From Sphingomonadaceae bacterium (GTDB lineage Bacteria; Pseudomonadota; Alphaproteobacteria; Sphingomonadales; Sphingomonadaceae), in the NCBI GenBank assembly GCA_024236155.1, contig JACKLA010000001.1, positions 310,001 to 374,000 on the forward strand: 64,000 bases of DNA. Reading direction: 5' to 3'. Below the pieces are notes generated by a model, which was not told the DNA's origin, ran no database searches, and worked only from the letters and a program-made list of their open reading frames with translations. Made by a program: the position numbers and the translations under genes. Below, one piece after another: positions 16,267 to 24,138 of this stretch (position 1 is its first letter; every line of letters begins with the position of its first letter).

Positions 16267-16478
16267 AGGTCGACAAAGCGCGGCTCACGCAGGCACAGCA
16301 CCATGCCGATGGCATGGATCAAAAGCGCCGCAAGCAGCACCCACCAGCTCTTGAAAATCAGGAACAATTCGACCGCAATGACCGCGTTGATCACGAAATA
16401 GGAATAGGTGACGCCCGCGAACATTTGCGGTCGGGTAAGGCCGGTAAACAATGTGTCCTGGCGCAATTCCTCAGCCAA
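16191..16478 (-). CDS. virB3: VirB3-like protein, TTG start
   Basis: 95 residues from a TTG codon at 16478, which is preceded by GAGGGGG at a spacing of 9 nt. The open frame to 16694 would add an uncharacteristic 70-residue N-terminus. The sequence DTLFTGLTRPQMFAGV, followed by two adjacent hydrophobic segments and RNCPRVKNY near the end, matches the VirB3/TrbD family. VirB3 is an inner-membrane partner of VirB4. It is the first recognised gene of the cluster. Confidence 0.8.
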   Translation of the reverse strand: MAEELRQDTLFTGLTRPQMFAGVTYSYFVINAVIAVELFLIFKSWWVLLAALLIHAIGMVLCLREPRFVDLWLTRVRNCPRVKNYSLWRCNSYRP

Positions 16479-16529
16479 GCGGCGAATCCCCCTCTGTCCA
16501 ACAGGGAACTGTGAGGAAATGCGCGACTT

Positions 16530-17051
16530 TTGCAACCGGGTTTTGATCGCAGATGGCAAACCATGAAACCATGGGAGTTGGCTGTTACCCGCATGACTTT
16601 TCGCTGCACGCCGTTTTCGTTGCCGTTTCGCAATACCGCCGCGATTGTTTTGATGGAACGTAAGCGGCAAACTCCCCGTGTTAGCGAAATGCAAGCTACC
16701 AACGATGTTTCCGATCTAACGGATCGAGAAGCGTATGATCCAGATGCGTCCCGAGCAGCAGCAGAGCGAGAGCAGCTTATGTCGGGAGAGGATTTGCGCA
16801 AAGCTTGCAGTTCATCTGGAAGCGAGTGGAGTGCTTGTGGTGCGTTTATTCGAGGCGTGATAACAGCCTACCAAGCCGGTGTGCCACGCGCGGGAGGAGA
16901 GCCGCCTTATTGCCTTCCGGATCGCTATTTCGCGTTCGAATGGACGCACGATATCTTAGGTTTTCTGGAAGCCAACCCGCACTTCAACGACGCACCCGCT
17001 GTGAGTGTGGTGCTGTTTGCGATGGAAGCGGAGCATCCCTGTGTGAGTTGA
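16530..17051 (+). CDS. Rap1a/Tai-like small Cys-rich domain protein
   Basis: The C-terminal 90 residues match the Rap1a/Tai layout: DLRKACSS...CGAFIRGVITAY, YCLPDRY, then a helix ending AMEAEHPC, with spaced Cys residues. Rap1a/Tai proteins are best known as periplasmic immunity proteins of type VI amidase effectors, though many homologues are orphans. The N-terminus is uncertain: ATG codons at 16653 and 16689 are better candidates than 16530, and no clear ribosome site is visible. It diverges from the VirB operon. No matching effector gene is seen. Confidence 0.55.
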   Translation: MQPGFDRRWQTMKPWELAVTRMTFRCTPFSLPFRNTAAIVLMERKRQTPRVSEMQATNDVSDLTDREAYDPDASRAAAEREQLMSGEDLRKACSSSGSEWSACGAFIRGVITAYQAGVPRAGGEPPYCLPDRYFAFEWTHDILGFLEANPHFNDAPAVSVVLFAMEAEHPCVS

Positions 17052-17213
17052 CGCAGGATGACTGAGCGAAGCACTTTTCGTCTGCACCAACGCCTGAACT
17101 TGCAGAGGTATTTGCTTTGACTTGTTTCGGCTGGACGCTGACAATTTCCTGTGCCTCGTAGCGCGTGCTATCGTCTGACACGCAGAATGTGAGTCGGGGA
17201 CGGGGGCGAGAAC

Positions 17214-17582
17214 GTGGGGTCACACTCCAATGACATTGGCGCTTGGCTTACGAAAGAAGAAGGGGAGCGGTTTCAATCCTTAGCGCACGCTGTGGGCTTG
17301 GACGAAAGTGCGCTGGCAACCCTTCTCGTTGTTCGAGAATTGAACACTCATGCCCTAGCATCCAACCGCCCAAAACCAAGTTCGAGGAGGGTGGCCAAGG
17401 AAAAGCGGATCACCGCGCGGCCAACACGAGATGAACTGAAGGTTCAGTTCCGCGAATATTCGAAGTCGTTAGGATCAAGCATGGATGCAACGGCGGCGGC
17501 GCTTTTCCGACAGGAAATCGCGGAAAATTGGTTGGGGAACGCAGTCGGATTGACTGGGAATCAGGTTGATTCCCGCGACTGA
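17214..17582 (+). CDS. Small protein with two RHH-like segments, function unknown
   Basis: 122 residues from GTG 17214. Two similar helical segments can be seen: LTKEEGERFQSLAHAVGLDE followed by a helix, and PTRDELKVQFREYSKSLGSS followed by a helix. They resemble the ribbon-helix-helix or MobC-like proteins of mobile elements, joined by a basic linker (RVAKEKRITARP). No family is recognised with certainty. It precedes the MazG-like gene by about 40 bp and may be co-transcribed. Confidence 0.5.
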   Translation: MGSHSNDIGAWLTKEEGERFQSLAHAVGLDESALATLLVVRELNTHALASNRPKPSSRRVAKEKRITARPTRDELKVQFREYSKSLGSSMDATAAALFRQEIAENWLGNAVGLTGNQVDSRD

Positions 17583-17629
17583 GCGTGAGAAAGAGGTGAT
17601 CGAGTTGTTGGAAAGGCAAGGTGGACGTA

Positions 17630-18178
17630 ATGGCTCTCGCAATTGTCGGCGCCATGATTCCTGACGGAGGCTTGGCAAAGGTAGACTGGCCGTCAGTTCA
17701 GTTTGCGCAGTTCGAACATGATGAAAAGTATCATCGTGAGATCAGCCGTCTCTCGGTGCAGGATCGCTTGCGTCATATGGCATTGCACTTCGCGAAGTAT
17801 GCGGGGCGCTTACATGACGAGCCTAGCAATGAAGTTATCAAGCGGACCGCCGTTGATACGCTGATTATCGCAATTTCCTGTGCCAACATTCTCAACCGGG
17901 ATATTTCAACCATCACTCCTTCAGTGGCAAATGGCTGCGTGGGGCTTGAGCAGTTTAGCCGGACGCTTTCCGTCGCTGCTGGTGAGATGGCGGGTGCCTG
18001 CGAGCGGATTGACCATCTCGAAGACTTTCCCTTTCGTGCTGCAATTGGGGAGCAGGTTGATGTAATCTTGGTTGCCGCATTCGGATTTATTGCTAGCCTT
18101 CAACTTAACCCCGTTGGCGAAATGGCTTCTCGACTCTCTGGCATCAAAGCGAAATCAATCTTTCACGGGAGGCTGTAG
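17630..18178 (+). CDS. MazG-like helical-bundle protein paired with dCTP-deaminase-like gene
   Basis: 182 residues from ATG 17630 (AAGGTGG at a good distance; an in-frame GTG at 17621 is the alternative). Two helical repeats carry acidic patterns of the all-alpha NTP pyrophosphohydrolase type: HDEKYHREIS with RTAVDTLIIAIS, and GEQVDVILVAAFG. That suggests hydrolysis of (deoxy)nucleotides, but the metal-binding acidic set is incomplete. Its stop is 9 bp before the dCTP-deaminase-like gene, so the two probably act together on nucleotide pools. Confidence 0.5.
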   Translation: MALAIVGAMIPDGGLAKVDWPSVQFAQFEHDEKYHREISRLSVQDRLRHMALHFAKYAGRLHDEPSNEVIKRTAVDTLIIAISCANILNRDISTITPSVANGCVGLEQFSRTLSVAAGEMAGACERIDHLEDFPFRAAIGEQVDVILVAAFGFIASLQLNPVGEMASRLSGIKAKSIFHGRL

Positions 18179-18187
18179 GGTTCGAAT

Positions 18188-19054
18188 ATGGCTTTTTGGA
18201 GCGGGGCCAAGCTGCGGACAGAGGTCGCCAACCAACAGATCGTCAAGCCTTTCAGCAAGACCAAGATTGATTGTTCTGCTTACACGTTGACACTTGGTGC
18301 AGAAGCGTTCGTATCTCCGAGTTTTGGCGACAATTTACGAGAAAACCTCAAGCTTGCGCTCGACGAGCCAGCAATTGAGTTAGTCGGCGGTCGCGAGATC
18401 ACCAAAGGCGGGGGTGAGGTAGTGATCCCGCCGGGGCAATTTGCATTCCTGCTTACAGAAGAAATCATCCAAATGCCAAAGGACGTGATGGGGTTTATCT
18501 CCCTCAAATCGTCTGCGAAGTTTCAAGGGCTGATTAATGTTTCCGGATTTCATGTTGATCCGGGTTTCGCAGGGCGTTTGATTTACTCTGTTTTTAACGC
18601 AGGCCCCTCCGCGCTGCACTTTAATCGGGGGGACGATCTCTTTCTGCTTTGGCTCACAGACCTTGATGGGCGAGCGACCAAGCCATTCTACAAGGACAAG
18701 CCGGGTTACGTGGATATTCCATCGAGCCTAGTTTCTCAGGTTTCGAGGGAGACCTATTCGCTACAATCGCTCTCCGATCAAGTCGATCAACTTGCCGATC
18801 AAGTGAAGCTATTCAAAGCAGTCGCTAGCGGCGCTGCGGCAGGCTTGGCGTTGATGATTGCAGTCCTAACATACATCGGACTTCAGCCCGCAAGCCCGAG
18901 CAATGTTGAAACGGCAACCCCCGAGGCGGCATTGCCTTCACCCAACGTCACACCAAGGGTCCCGCAGCTTCCGCGACCAGCCGAAACCCAGTTACCAGAA
19001 GCGCCGGTGAATCAATCTGAGGGCAACGGCCAAGCCGCAAGAGACGTCGAGTAA
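18188..19054 (+). CDS. dCTP deaminase/dUTPase-fold protein with C-terminal membrane anchor
   Basis: 288 residues. The first 185 have the dCTP deaminase/dUTPase trimer fold (VIPPGQFAFLLTEE, FISLKSSAKFQGL, SGFHVDPGFAGRL). The catalytic Glu of E. coli Dcd, eleven positions into the DPG strand, is Ser here. The Arg of the SSLAR motif is Phe. A coiled-coil-like segment, a transmembrane helix (about 209-233) and a Pro-rich tail follow. The protein is probably membrane-tethered and may bind nucleotides without deaminating them. dCTP deaminases are known antiphage effectors, so a defence role is a fair guess. Confidence 0.7.
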   Translation: MAFWSGAKLRTEVANQQIVKPFSKTKIDCSAYTLTLGAEAFVSPSFGDNLRENLKLALDEPAIELVGGREITKGGGEVVIPPGQFAFLLTEEIIQMPKDVMGFISLKSSAKFQGLINVSGFHVDPGFAGRLIYSVFNAGPSALHFNRGDDLFLLWLTDLDGRATKPFYKDKPGYVDIPSSLVSQVSRETYSLQSLSDQVDQLADQVKLFKAVASGAAAGLALMIAVLTYIGLQPASPSNVETATPEAALPSPNVTPRVPQLPRPAETQLPEAPVNQSEGNGQAARDVE

Positions 19055-19506
19055 CCAACCATCAAAGGGTGTTTTGGGTGGCCGTCTTTTACCATGCCGA
19101 GGCAGTGGAGCGCCCTGCCTGATGCGCCAGCCAATGTAACAATTGTGCGCCATTGATTGCGGAGGTTCGGCGGCAATTTCTGCAATGCCCCCCATGCACA
19201 AACAATATTTTCGGCATCATCTAGGATGCGTCGGAGTTGCTCTTCGTTCTCCGGCCCAACGGGGTCGCTAACAGTAGACAATCGTGAAATGTCTGTCGCC
19301 CGGAAAGCAAATACATTCCCGACAATTACTCGTGACCAACCAAATCGAGTCGCAAACCCCTTCACTTTTCGAATGGTCTGATCGTCCAATTCAGCATCAG
19401 CCGTGGATGGGTTGACCATGATGAATGCGCCTACTGGCCCAAACAGCCCCAGATCGCGCTCTAGCCTATATCGATATGAACCACAGGGACTTAGAACCGC
19501 ACTCAT
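19012..19506 (-). CDS. DUF1643 family protein
   Basis: 164 residues. The start region YRYRLERDL, then FIMVNPSTADAELDDQTIRK, VGNVFAFRAT, a central AWG and C-terminal LGMVKDGHPKHPL are the family pattern. DUF1643 proteins are short, often found on mobile DNA, and have no established activity. It is convergent with the dCTP-deaminase-like gene, with 43 bp of overlap at the 3' ends. Confidence 0.85.
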   Translation of the reverse strand: MSAVLSPCGSYRYRLERDLGLFGPVGAFIMVNPSTADAELDDQTIRKVKGFATRFGWSRVIVGNVFAFRATDISRLSTVSDPVGPENEEQLRRILDDAENIVCAWGALQKLPPNLRNQWRTIVTLAGASGRALHCLGMVKDGHPKHPLMVGYSTSLAAWPLPSD

Positions 19507-19608
19507 CGAGCGAGCCTTGGGCTATCCGCAAAATGGCGCATCTGGCCCCTCGTTTTCCATACTTATTCCATACAGCGCGATTCGCTTGGGTATAAGCCAT
19601 TGAAATGA

Positions 19609-19653
19609 TGGCGCACCCGACAGGATTCGAACCTGTGACCTCTGCCTTCGGAG
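19609..19653 (-). repeat. attL: 45-bp copy of the tRNA-Arg(CCG) 3' end
   Basis: 44 of 45 bases match the 3' part of the tRNA-Arg gene at 60817-60861 (CCA, acceptor strand, T arm, variable loop and half the anticodon arm). The mismatch is at 19638. Homology stops within the anticodon stem. This is the displaced end of the target tRNA, left of the integrase, and marks the outer left end of the two stacked islands. Confidence 0.9.
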
Positions 19654-19723
19654 CTGTAAAAATGGCGCATTTTGTTGCAACGCAGCAGAACGAAAATGAA
19701 CCATAACCAATTATTTTTACAGC
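19652..19723. repeat. 12-bp perfect inverted repeat beside attL
   Basis: AGCTGTAAAAAT (19652-19663) and ATTTTTACAGCT (19712-19723) are perfect inverted copies starting at the end of the tRNA remnant. They are placed where integrase arm-type or excisionase sites would be expected. No other copy was noticed in the window. Confidence 0.5.
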
Positions 19724-19840
19724 TTTAACTTCGTTTTCGGGCGCTGCGAACGGTTCGCATCTGTTGCACTGCGTTCACCCCTCCTGCACTTACATTTCAC
19801 TTACGGATTCGTTACCTTTGCGGTCAAAGGAATGATCGCA

Positions 19841-21088
19841 ATGGCTGCTTCGTTGAGCAATTCTCTAGCACAAAAGGCGCTCCCGAGGGCGAAGCCCTAT
19901 GAGCTGCGCGATGCGAAGTTGAGCGGCCTGCTGCTGCGGGTCCAGCCCTCCGGCGTAAAGACATGGTATCTCGAATTCGAGCGCGGCAAGCGCGTCCGGC
20001 TCGGGCGTCTGACGAGCATGGGATACAACGCAGCAGTTGAGGCTGCGCAGAATGCGCTTGGCCCTTATTGGGCCGGTGTCGATCCGCGCATCGAGCGCCA
20101 GAAGCGCAAGCAGGTCTCGACCTTCGGCGAGTTCATCGATGAGCATTACGCCGATTGGGCTCGGGTTCACCAGAAAACGGCAGAGGCCACGATCAAGCGG
20201 CTGAAGGTAGCCTTCAAGAAGTTTCTCAAAACACCGATGGCGACGATCTCGCCGCTCGATATGGAACGCTGGCGCGCCCAGCGTATGAAGGATGGCGTCA
20301 AGACCAACACCGTCAATCGCGACATCACGGCGATCAAGGCGGCGCTCAACCGGGCCGTCGAATGGGAACTGATTGCAGTGAACCCGATCGCCAAGGTCAA
20401 GAAGGCGCGCGAGGACAAGGAAGTCCGTGTTCGATACCTGGACGAAGCCGAGGAGTATCGCTTGCGCGCGCAACTCAAGAAGCGCGAAGACAGAATGCGG
20501 AATGAGCGAGATACGGCCAATCAGTGGCGGCGTGAACGTGGCCGAGAGCTCTTACCCAGCTTGCGCGCGGTTCCTTTCACCGATCACCTGATGCCAATGG
20601 TCCTCCTTTCACTCAACACCGGTATGCGGCGCGGCGAACTGTTCGACCTCAAATGGGCGCACGTGAATTTCGACAGGCGGATCGTCACCGTGTCGGCTGA
20701 GACTGCGAAGTCGCGCAAGACGCGGCACATCCCGCTCAATGCCGAGGCTTATGAGACGCTCAAGTCCTGGCGTTCGCAATGCGACCTCGGCAACAGCCGC
20801 GTGTTCGAGAGCGAGGCCGGTACCCGCTTCGACAACGTGAACTCATCGTGGAAAAAGCTGCTCGACGACGCGAAGATCTTGGAATTCCGCTGGCACGACA
20901 TGCGCCACCACTTCGCCTCGCGCCTCGCGATGGGCGCGGTTGACCTCAACACCATCCGCGAGCTTCTCGGCCACAGCGATTACAGCATGACTTTGCGCTA
21001 TGCTCACTTGGCCCCGGAGCACCGACGCGAAGCGGTCGAGGTTCTCGACAAGCCCAGGCCACACCTCAAGATCGTGGCCACGAACTGA
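19841..21088 (+). CDS. int: Tyrosine integrase of island 1
   Basis: 415 residues from ATG 19841, which has AAAGGA at a workable spacing; ATG 19832 sits directly on that site. An N-terminal arm-binding domain and SAM-like core-binding domain (about 90-185) precede the catalytic domain. Catalytic residues are Arg in TGMRRGE (about 261), HDMRHHFAS (about 352), the second His in LGHSD and Tyr in RYAHL (about 386). It should catalyse recombination between the element and the tRNA-Arg 3' end that lies 190 bp upstream. Confidence 0.95.
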   Translation: MAASLSNSLAQKALPRAKPYELRDAKLSGLLLRVQPSGVKTWYLEFERGKRVRLGRLTSMGYNAAVEAAQNALGPYWAGVDPRIERQKRKQVSTFGEFIDEHYADWARVHQKTAEATIKRLKVAFKKFLKTPMATISPLDMERWRAQRMKDGVKTNTVNRDITAIKAALNRAVEWELIAVNPIAKVKKAREDKEVRVRYLDEAEEYRLRAQLKKREDRMRNERDTANQWRRERGRELLPSLRAVPFTDHLMPMVLLSLNTGMRRGELFDLKWAHVNFDRRIVTVSAETAKSRKTRHIPLNAEAYETLKSWRSQCDLGNSRVFESEAGTRFDNVNSSWKKLLDDAKILEFRWHDMRHHFASRLAMGAVDLNTIRELLGHSDYSMTLRYAHLAPEHRREAVEVLDKPRPHLKIVATN

Positions 21089-21140
21089 AGGCGGCACCGA
21101 ACATCTTCGGGCACCCCGCCTAGCGCGGCAAGTGCCCGCC

Positions 21141-21830
21141 TCAGAACGTCTCCATGCGGACATTCAGCAGGTCATTTGCGAAGGATCGCACAATCAGCGC
21201 CTCCAGTTTGCCGATCAACGCGGGTGGGACCGAATAGGCGCTGACGTAGCAGGCGATATCCCAAAGGGGCACCTCTTCGCGGACAATCTTGCGTTGAATC
21301 TCCGCAGAAGTCCGAAATTGCGTCTTAGTGCTGGGATGCGTCACCCTCTTGATAGACTGCACCTCTTTTCGGTTGCGATTGAATGCGTTGTTCAGCTCTG
21401 TCCAGAGTGATAGCCGGTGGGCCTTACCAGCGTAAATCGCCCGACCTCGACTGTCGTGGAAGATGTAGACCCCGTGGGTGGCCTCCAATTCCTTGCGAAG
21501 CCCAGTCCAGTAGGGATGACTGTCCCCATTGTCCGTCTTGGTTGAGAAGATTTGCCAACTCTTTCCTTGCGGCGTCTCACAACGATCAAGTTCCAGAAAC
21601 TCAACGACTGGCACAATGGAACTGTCGGCGAGGTCATCGGCGGCCTTTTCCCCTGCCTTTTCCAGGAGATTTGCCACTTGCTTGGCCGTGAGTTCCTTCC
21701 CACGATAGCCCTGCAATGCTGGCTGCGTGACACCGAGTTCGCGAGCCAAGACACTATCGGTGACAGATTTCGTGCCTTTTCGGCTTCTAATGCGCCGCGC
21801 GACCTCTTCCAGCAGTTCATCTCCGTTCAT
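21141..21830 (-). CDS. HTH plus GIY-YIG-like nuclease domain protein
   Basis: 229 residues from ATG 21830 (GGAGGGAA upstream; the frame is open to 21857). The first 70 residues form an XRE-like helix-turn-helix (SVLARELGVTQPALQGYRG). The rest begins THGVYIFHDSRGRAIYAGKA, a variant GIY-YIG motif (GVY...YAGK, about 119-134), followed by conserved basic residues. Proteins of this build are found next to phage-defence genes. The target is unknown. It directly follows the AbiE genes on the same strand. Confidence 0.7.
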   Translation of the reverse strand: MNGDELLEEVARRIRSRKGTKSVTDSVLARELGVTQPALQGYRGKELTAKQVANLLEKAGEKAADDLADSSIVPVVEFLELDRCETPQGKSWQIFSTKTDNGDSHPYWTGLRKELEATHGVYIFHDSRGRAIYAGKAHRLSLWTELNNAFNRNRKEVQSIKRVTHPSTKTQFRTSAEIQRKIVREEVPLWDIACYVSAYSVPPALIGKLEALIVRSFANDLLNVRMETF

Positions 21831-21884
21831 CCGGTTCCCTCCATTTGTGTGTCGCATTCTGGATTAGCTATTGGCTAGCCGCTT

Positions 21885-22937
21885 CTATTTGCCAGCATTC
21901 AACCGCTCTTCGAGCGCTGCAATTCCCGCCAGGAGCTCCTCGAATGTTGGCGGCTCCCGCATGAACATCACCGCCATTGCGTCGTAGTCCCGCTTGAGGT
22001 CATCGGCGATCACATCCGAGGGCGAAAGCCGCAGTGATCCGACAAGGGCGGTCTCATAGGACGCCGACTTGTCTGCAAACATCAGGCTCTTGTTGTGCAC
22101 GACTTCGGCCAGCAGGTTTGGCTGCGCCAGAGCTTCGCCATCGATACCGGCATGCGCCAGCATGAAGGTGTCGTAATAGTGGCGTGACATTCCGTCGCGA
22201 AGCTTGCCGCTGTGATGCAGCATGTGAAGGATCGTCACCTTCTCCCAGAATGTGCGGGTCGCGGCCAAAGTCGGAATTTCGACGGTCGCGTCCGGCAATT
22301 CATCAGGAAACTCGGCGGCGAGGTAGGGTGTGATAGCTTTCAGTTCTGACGGTTCTGTGTCGCCGCGCGCGCCGAATTCGAGTTTGATGCGCGGCCTGAT
22401 GTAGCCTCCGTCGGCACCACCGCCATAGTCGTTGCCGTAGTTCAGGCCGTAGCCTCTTGTTTGTGGGTAGTTGAAAAGCAGCGTCTGACGATCATTATCT
22501 TCCGGATCGAGTTCGAGGCTCCAGCCATCGGTGACCCCCAGGGCTGCTTCGATTTCCCTGGCAAGCGCCGACATGATGTCCTCGGCGACGTAGGTCTGGG
22601 CTGCCTCCTTGAGCGCCTTGGTCCTTCGCTTTCGCTCGTTGCCACTAATCCCTTCTTCCATCGGCGAGTTCACTTCGCTGATGCGCGGCGCGCCCTTGCT
22701 GATGACAAGATCGATGTCTTCGGAAAAGCGGTGGATGATATCATAGGCTTTGGAGAGCGAAGTCCCGCCCTTGAACATCAGTTGGCCGGTCAGCTCTTCG
22801 CAGTTCATGAGCCGTCGCAGCGTCCAGCAAACCCAGAAGTCCTTCTCGATGATCGTCGGCGTCAGGTCGCGCCTGCTGGCCGCTTCCTGAATGAAGGCGC
22901 GGCGGTCTGCCGCCTCCCTGCGGGCGAATTCATCCAT
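21885..22937 (-). CDS. abiEii: AbiEii-type nucleotidyltransferase toxin
   Basis: 350 residues from ATG 22937, which overlaps the antitoxin stop by 8 nt. The nucleotidyltransferase signature is FKGGTSLSKAY (about residues 58-68) followed by RFSEDIDLVI. AbiEii toxins transfer nucleotides to tRNA or related targets and act in abortive infection as type IV toxin-antitoxin systems. The partner is the upstream gene. The central region differs from the short AbiEii forms, with a Gly/Asp-rich insert (GNDYGGGADGGY). Confidence 0.88.
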   Translation of the reverse strand: MDEFARREAADRRAFIQEAASRRDLTPTIIEKDFWVCWTLRRLMNCEELTGQLMFKGGTSLSKAYDIIHRFSEDIDLVISKGAPRISEVNSPMEEGISGNERKRRTKALKEAAQTYVAEDIMSALAREIEAALGVTDGWSLELDPEDNDRQTLLFNYPQTRGYGLNYGNDYGGGADGGYIRPRIKLEFGARGDTEPSELKAITPYLAAEFPDELPDATVEIPTLAATRTFWEKVTILHMLHHSGKLRDGMSRHYYDTFMLAHAGIDGEALAQPNLLAEVVHNKSLMFADKSASYETALVGSLRLSPSDVIADDLKRDYDAMAVMFMREPPTFEELLAGIAALEERLNAGK

Positions 22938-23538
22938 GACGGGCCTCCGCGATCCGGAGTACAACGTCGCCCATCCAACCGGTCATCTTGGGGCGTGCAT
23001 TGATCAGGGCCTTCATATCCGCGTCGTCCAACCTGTCCGCAAATTGATGGATGACATCGCTATCCATTCCGTCCTTGCCGACATGGGCTATGGCCTGAAG
23101 CACTGTGTTGGCGTGATCGGATGCGTTATCGAGCAGAGGCGCGCGCGCATGTTTGAGCGCCACGGTGCGCCCTGCCACCTTTTTCGTGCGCGTTGCGCCA
23201 TCGGTTGCATAAGCAGACTTTGCGGGAACCTGCGTGGACAGGCCGAGGCGGTTTGCCGCCGTTGCTCCGGCGGGGCCGATCCTGTCACCGCTCTTGCTTG
23301 CCAAGGCACGGGCAAGACTGTCTGCATCGGGGCTGAGCGCGCCCAGTTTGTCATGCAGCCTGGGATAGTCGTAGACGCCGCGTCCGACCCTGCGAATCTG
23401 GCCAGATTTCGCGAGGCGTGACAGGGCCATATCGACAGAGCCGCGCGTGCCGAAGTCGATGAAGTCCTTGGGCGTAAAGGCCCAGCCACGGCCTTTGCCC
23501 CGCACTCGCTTCATGATTCTGTCGGCCATCGCAGTCAT
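22930..23538 (-). CDS. abiEi: AbiEi-type antitoxin with winged helix
   Basis: 202 residues. The N-terminal winged helix (TPKDFIDFGTRGSVDMALSR with LAKSGQIRRVGRGVYDYP) is typical of AbiEi/DUF6088 antitoxins, which repress their own promoter and neutralise AbiEii. A C-terminal helical part (about 90-200) follows. The promoter region just upstream holds a palindrome at 23555-23582 that would suit this protein. Confidence 0.85.
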   Translation of the reverse strand: MTAMADRIMKRVRGKGRGWAFTPKDFIDFGTRGSVDMALSRLAKSGQIRRVGRGVYDYPRLHDKLGALSPDADSLARALASKSGDRIGPAGATAANRLGLSTQVPAKSAYATDGATRTKKVAGRTVALKHARAPLLDNASDHANTVLQAIAHVGKDGMDSDVIHQFADRLDDADMKALINARPKMTGWMGDVVLRIAEARHG

Positions 23539-23554
23539 TACGGGCCTCCTTTCT

Positions 23555-23582
23555 GTTAGAAATTAGCATAGATATTTCTAAC
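23555..23582. promoter_or_regulatory. Operator-like palindrome upstream of abiE
   Basis: GTTAGAAAT (23555-23563) and ATTTCTAAC (23574-23582) form a 9-bp dyad with a 10-bp spacer, 17-44 bp upstream of the abiEi start and over the likely promoter. AbiEi proteins bind inverted repeats in their own promoter, so autoregulation is the obvious reading. Confidence 0.6.
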
Positions 23583-23710
23583 AAGCAATTAGCTCGGATT
23601 AGATGAGGTTGCCCGTATCCGCGTGCCCCTGTATAAGGGTAGCAACAGAACCCGCCACGCCTCTCGACGATGCGCACCAGGCGAGTCTTCTTTTGCCCGA
23701 AGGCCGGGCG

Positions 23711-23935
23711 CTAAGCGCCCGGTTCCTTCTTCTCGTCGTCCAGCGGCGTGCGCAGGACGATCCGGCCATTGATCGGGACCACTTCCAGCTGAAGCGAAAG
23801 GCCCTTGCGGTCGCGGTGGAACCACGCGGCTCCGATGCGGGTCCAGAAACCCTTGTCGCCCTTGTTGGCGACATGCCAGGCGAGGAAGTCTGGCGGATTT
23901 GTTTCCTGCGAGGGTGCGGTATTGCTGCGTGCCAT
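23711..23935 (-). CDS. Small conserved protein of unknown function
   Basis: 74 residues from ATG 23935, which has AAAGGAAA at a spacing of 7 nt; the open frame upstream is not conserved-looking. The core LAWHVANKGDKGFWTRIGAAWFHRDRKGLSLQL resembles a small family common on sphingomonad plasmids and islands. It has no assigned activity. It stands alone, 175 bp upstream of abiEi on the same strand. Confidence 0.65.
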   Translation of the reverse strand: MARSNTAPSQETNPPDFLAWHVANKGDKGFWTRIGAAWFHRDRKGLSLQLEVVPINGRIVLRTPLDDEKKEPGA

Positions 23936-24138
23936 GATGATTTCCTTTCGTGTCTGGTGGCTCGTTGCACCAAACAGAAAGGCCGCACGGCCAAGGGCAG
24001 GATTCATGTCCAACACGGGTGAGCGGAGCGAACCGGCGCGGGCCGGGCATTGAAGGCTGACCGCGTGCGGCCAGTAAGGGTGCTCAAAACAAAGCCGAAA
24101 CGACGCGAAGGAAATCCATCGCTTGCGGCATGGCGTGA

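Larger units (their letters stand above)
19507..19831. other. Left boundary region of island 1, no gene
   Basis: This gap holds the tRNA-Arg 3' remnant (19609-19653), one arm of a 12-bp inverted repeat immediately after it, and the integrase promoter region. The short motif TGCACTTACATTTCACTTAC (19784-19803) recurs almost unchanged upstream of the second integrase (about 44295-44314). Nothing coding is visible. Confidence 0.6.

Noticed and set aside
19609..19653. Second tRNA-Arg gene
   Set aside because: Only the 3' portion is present; the 5' half of the cloverleaf is replaced by island sequence. It is an attachment-site remnant.
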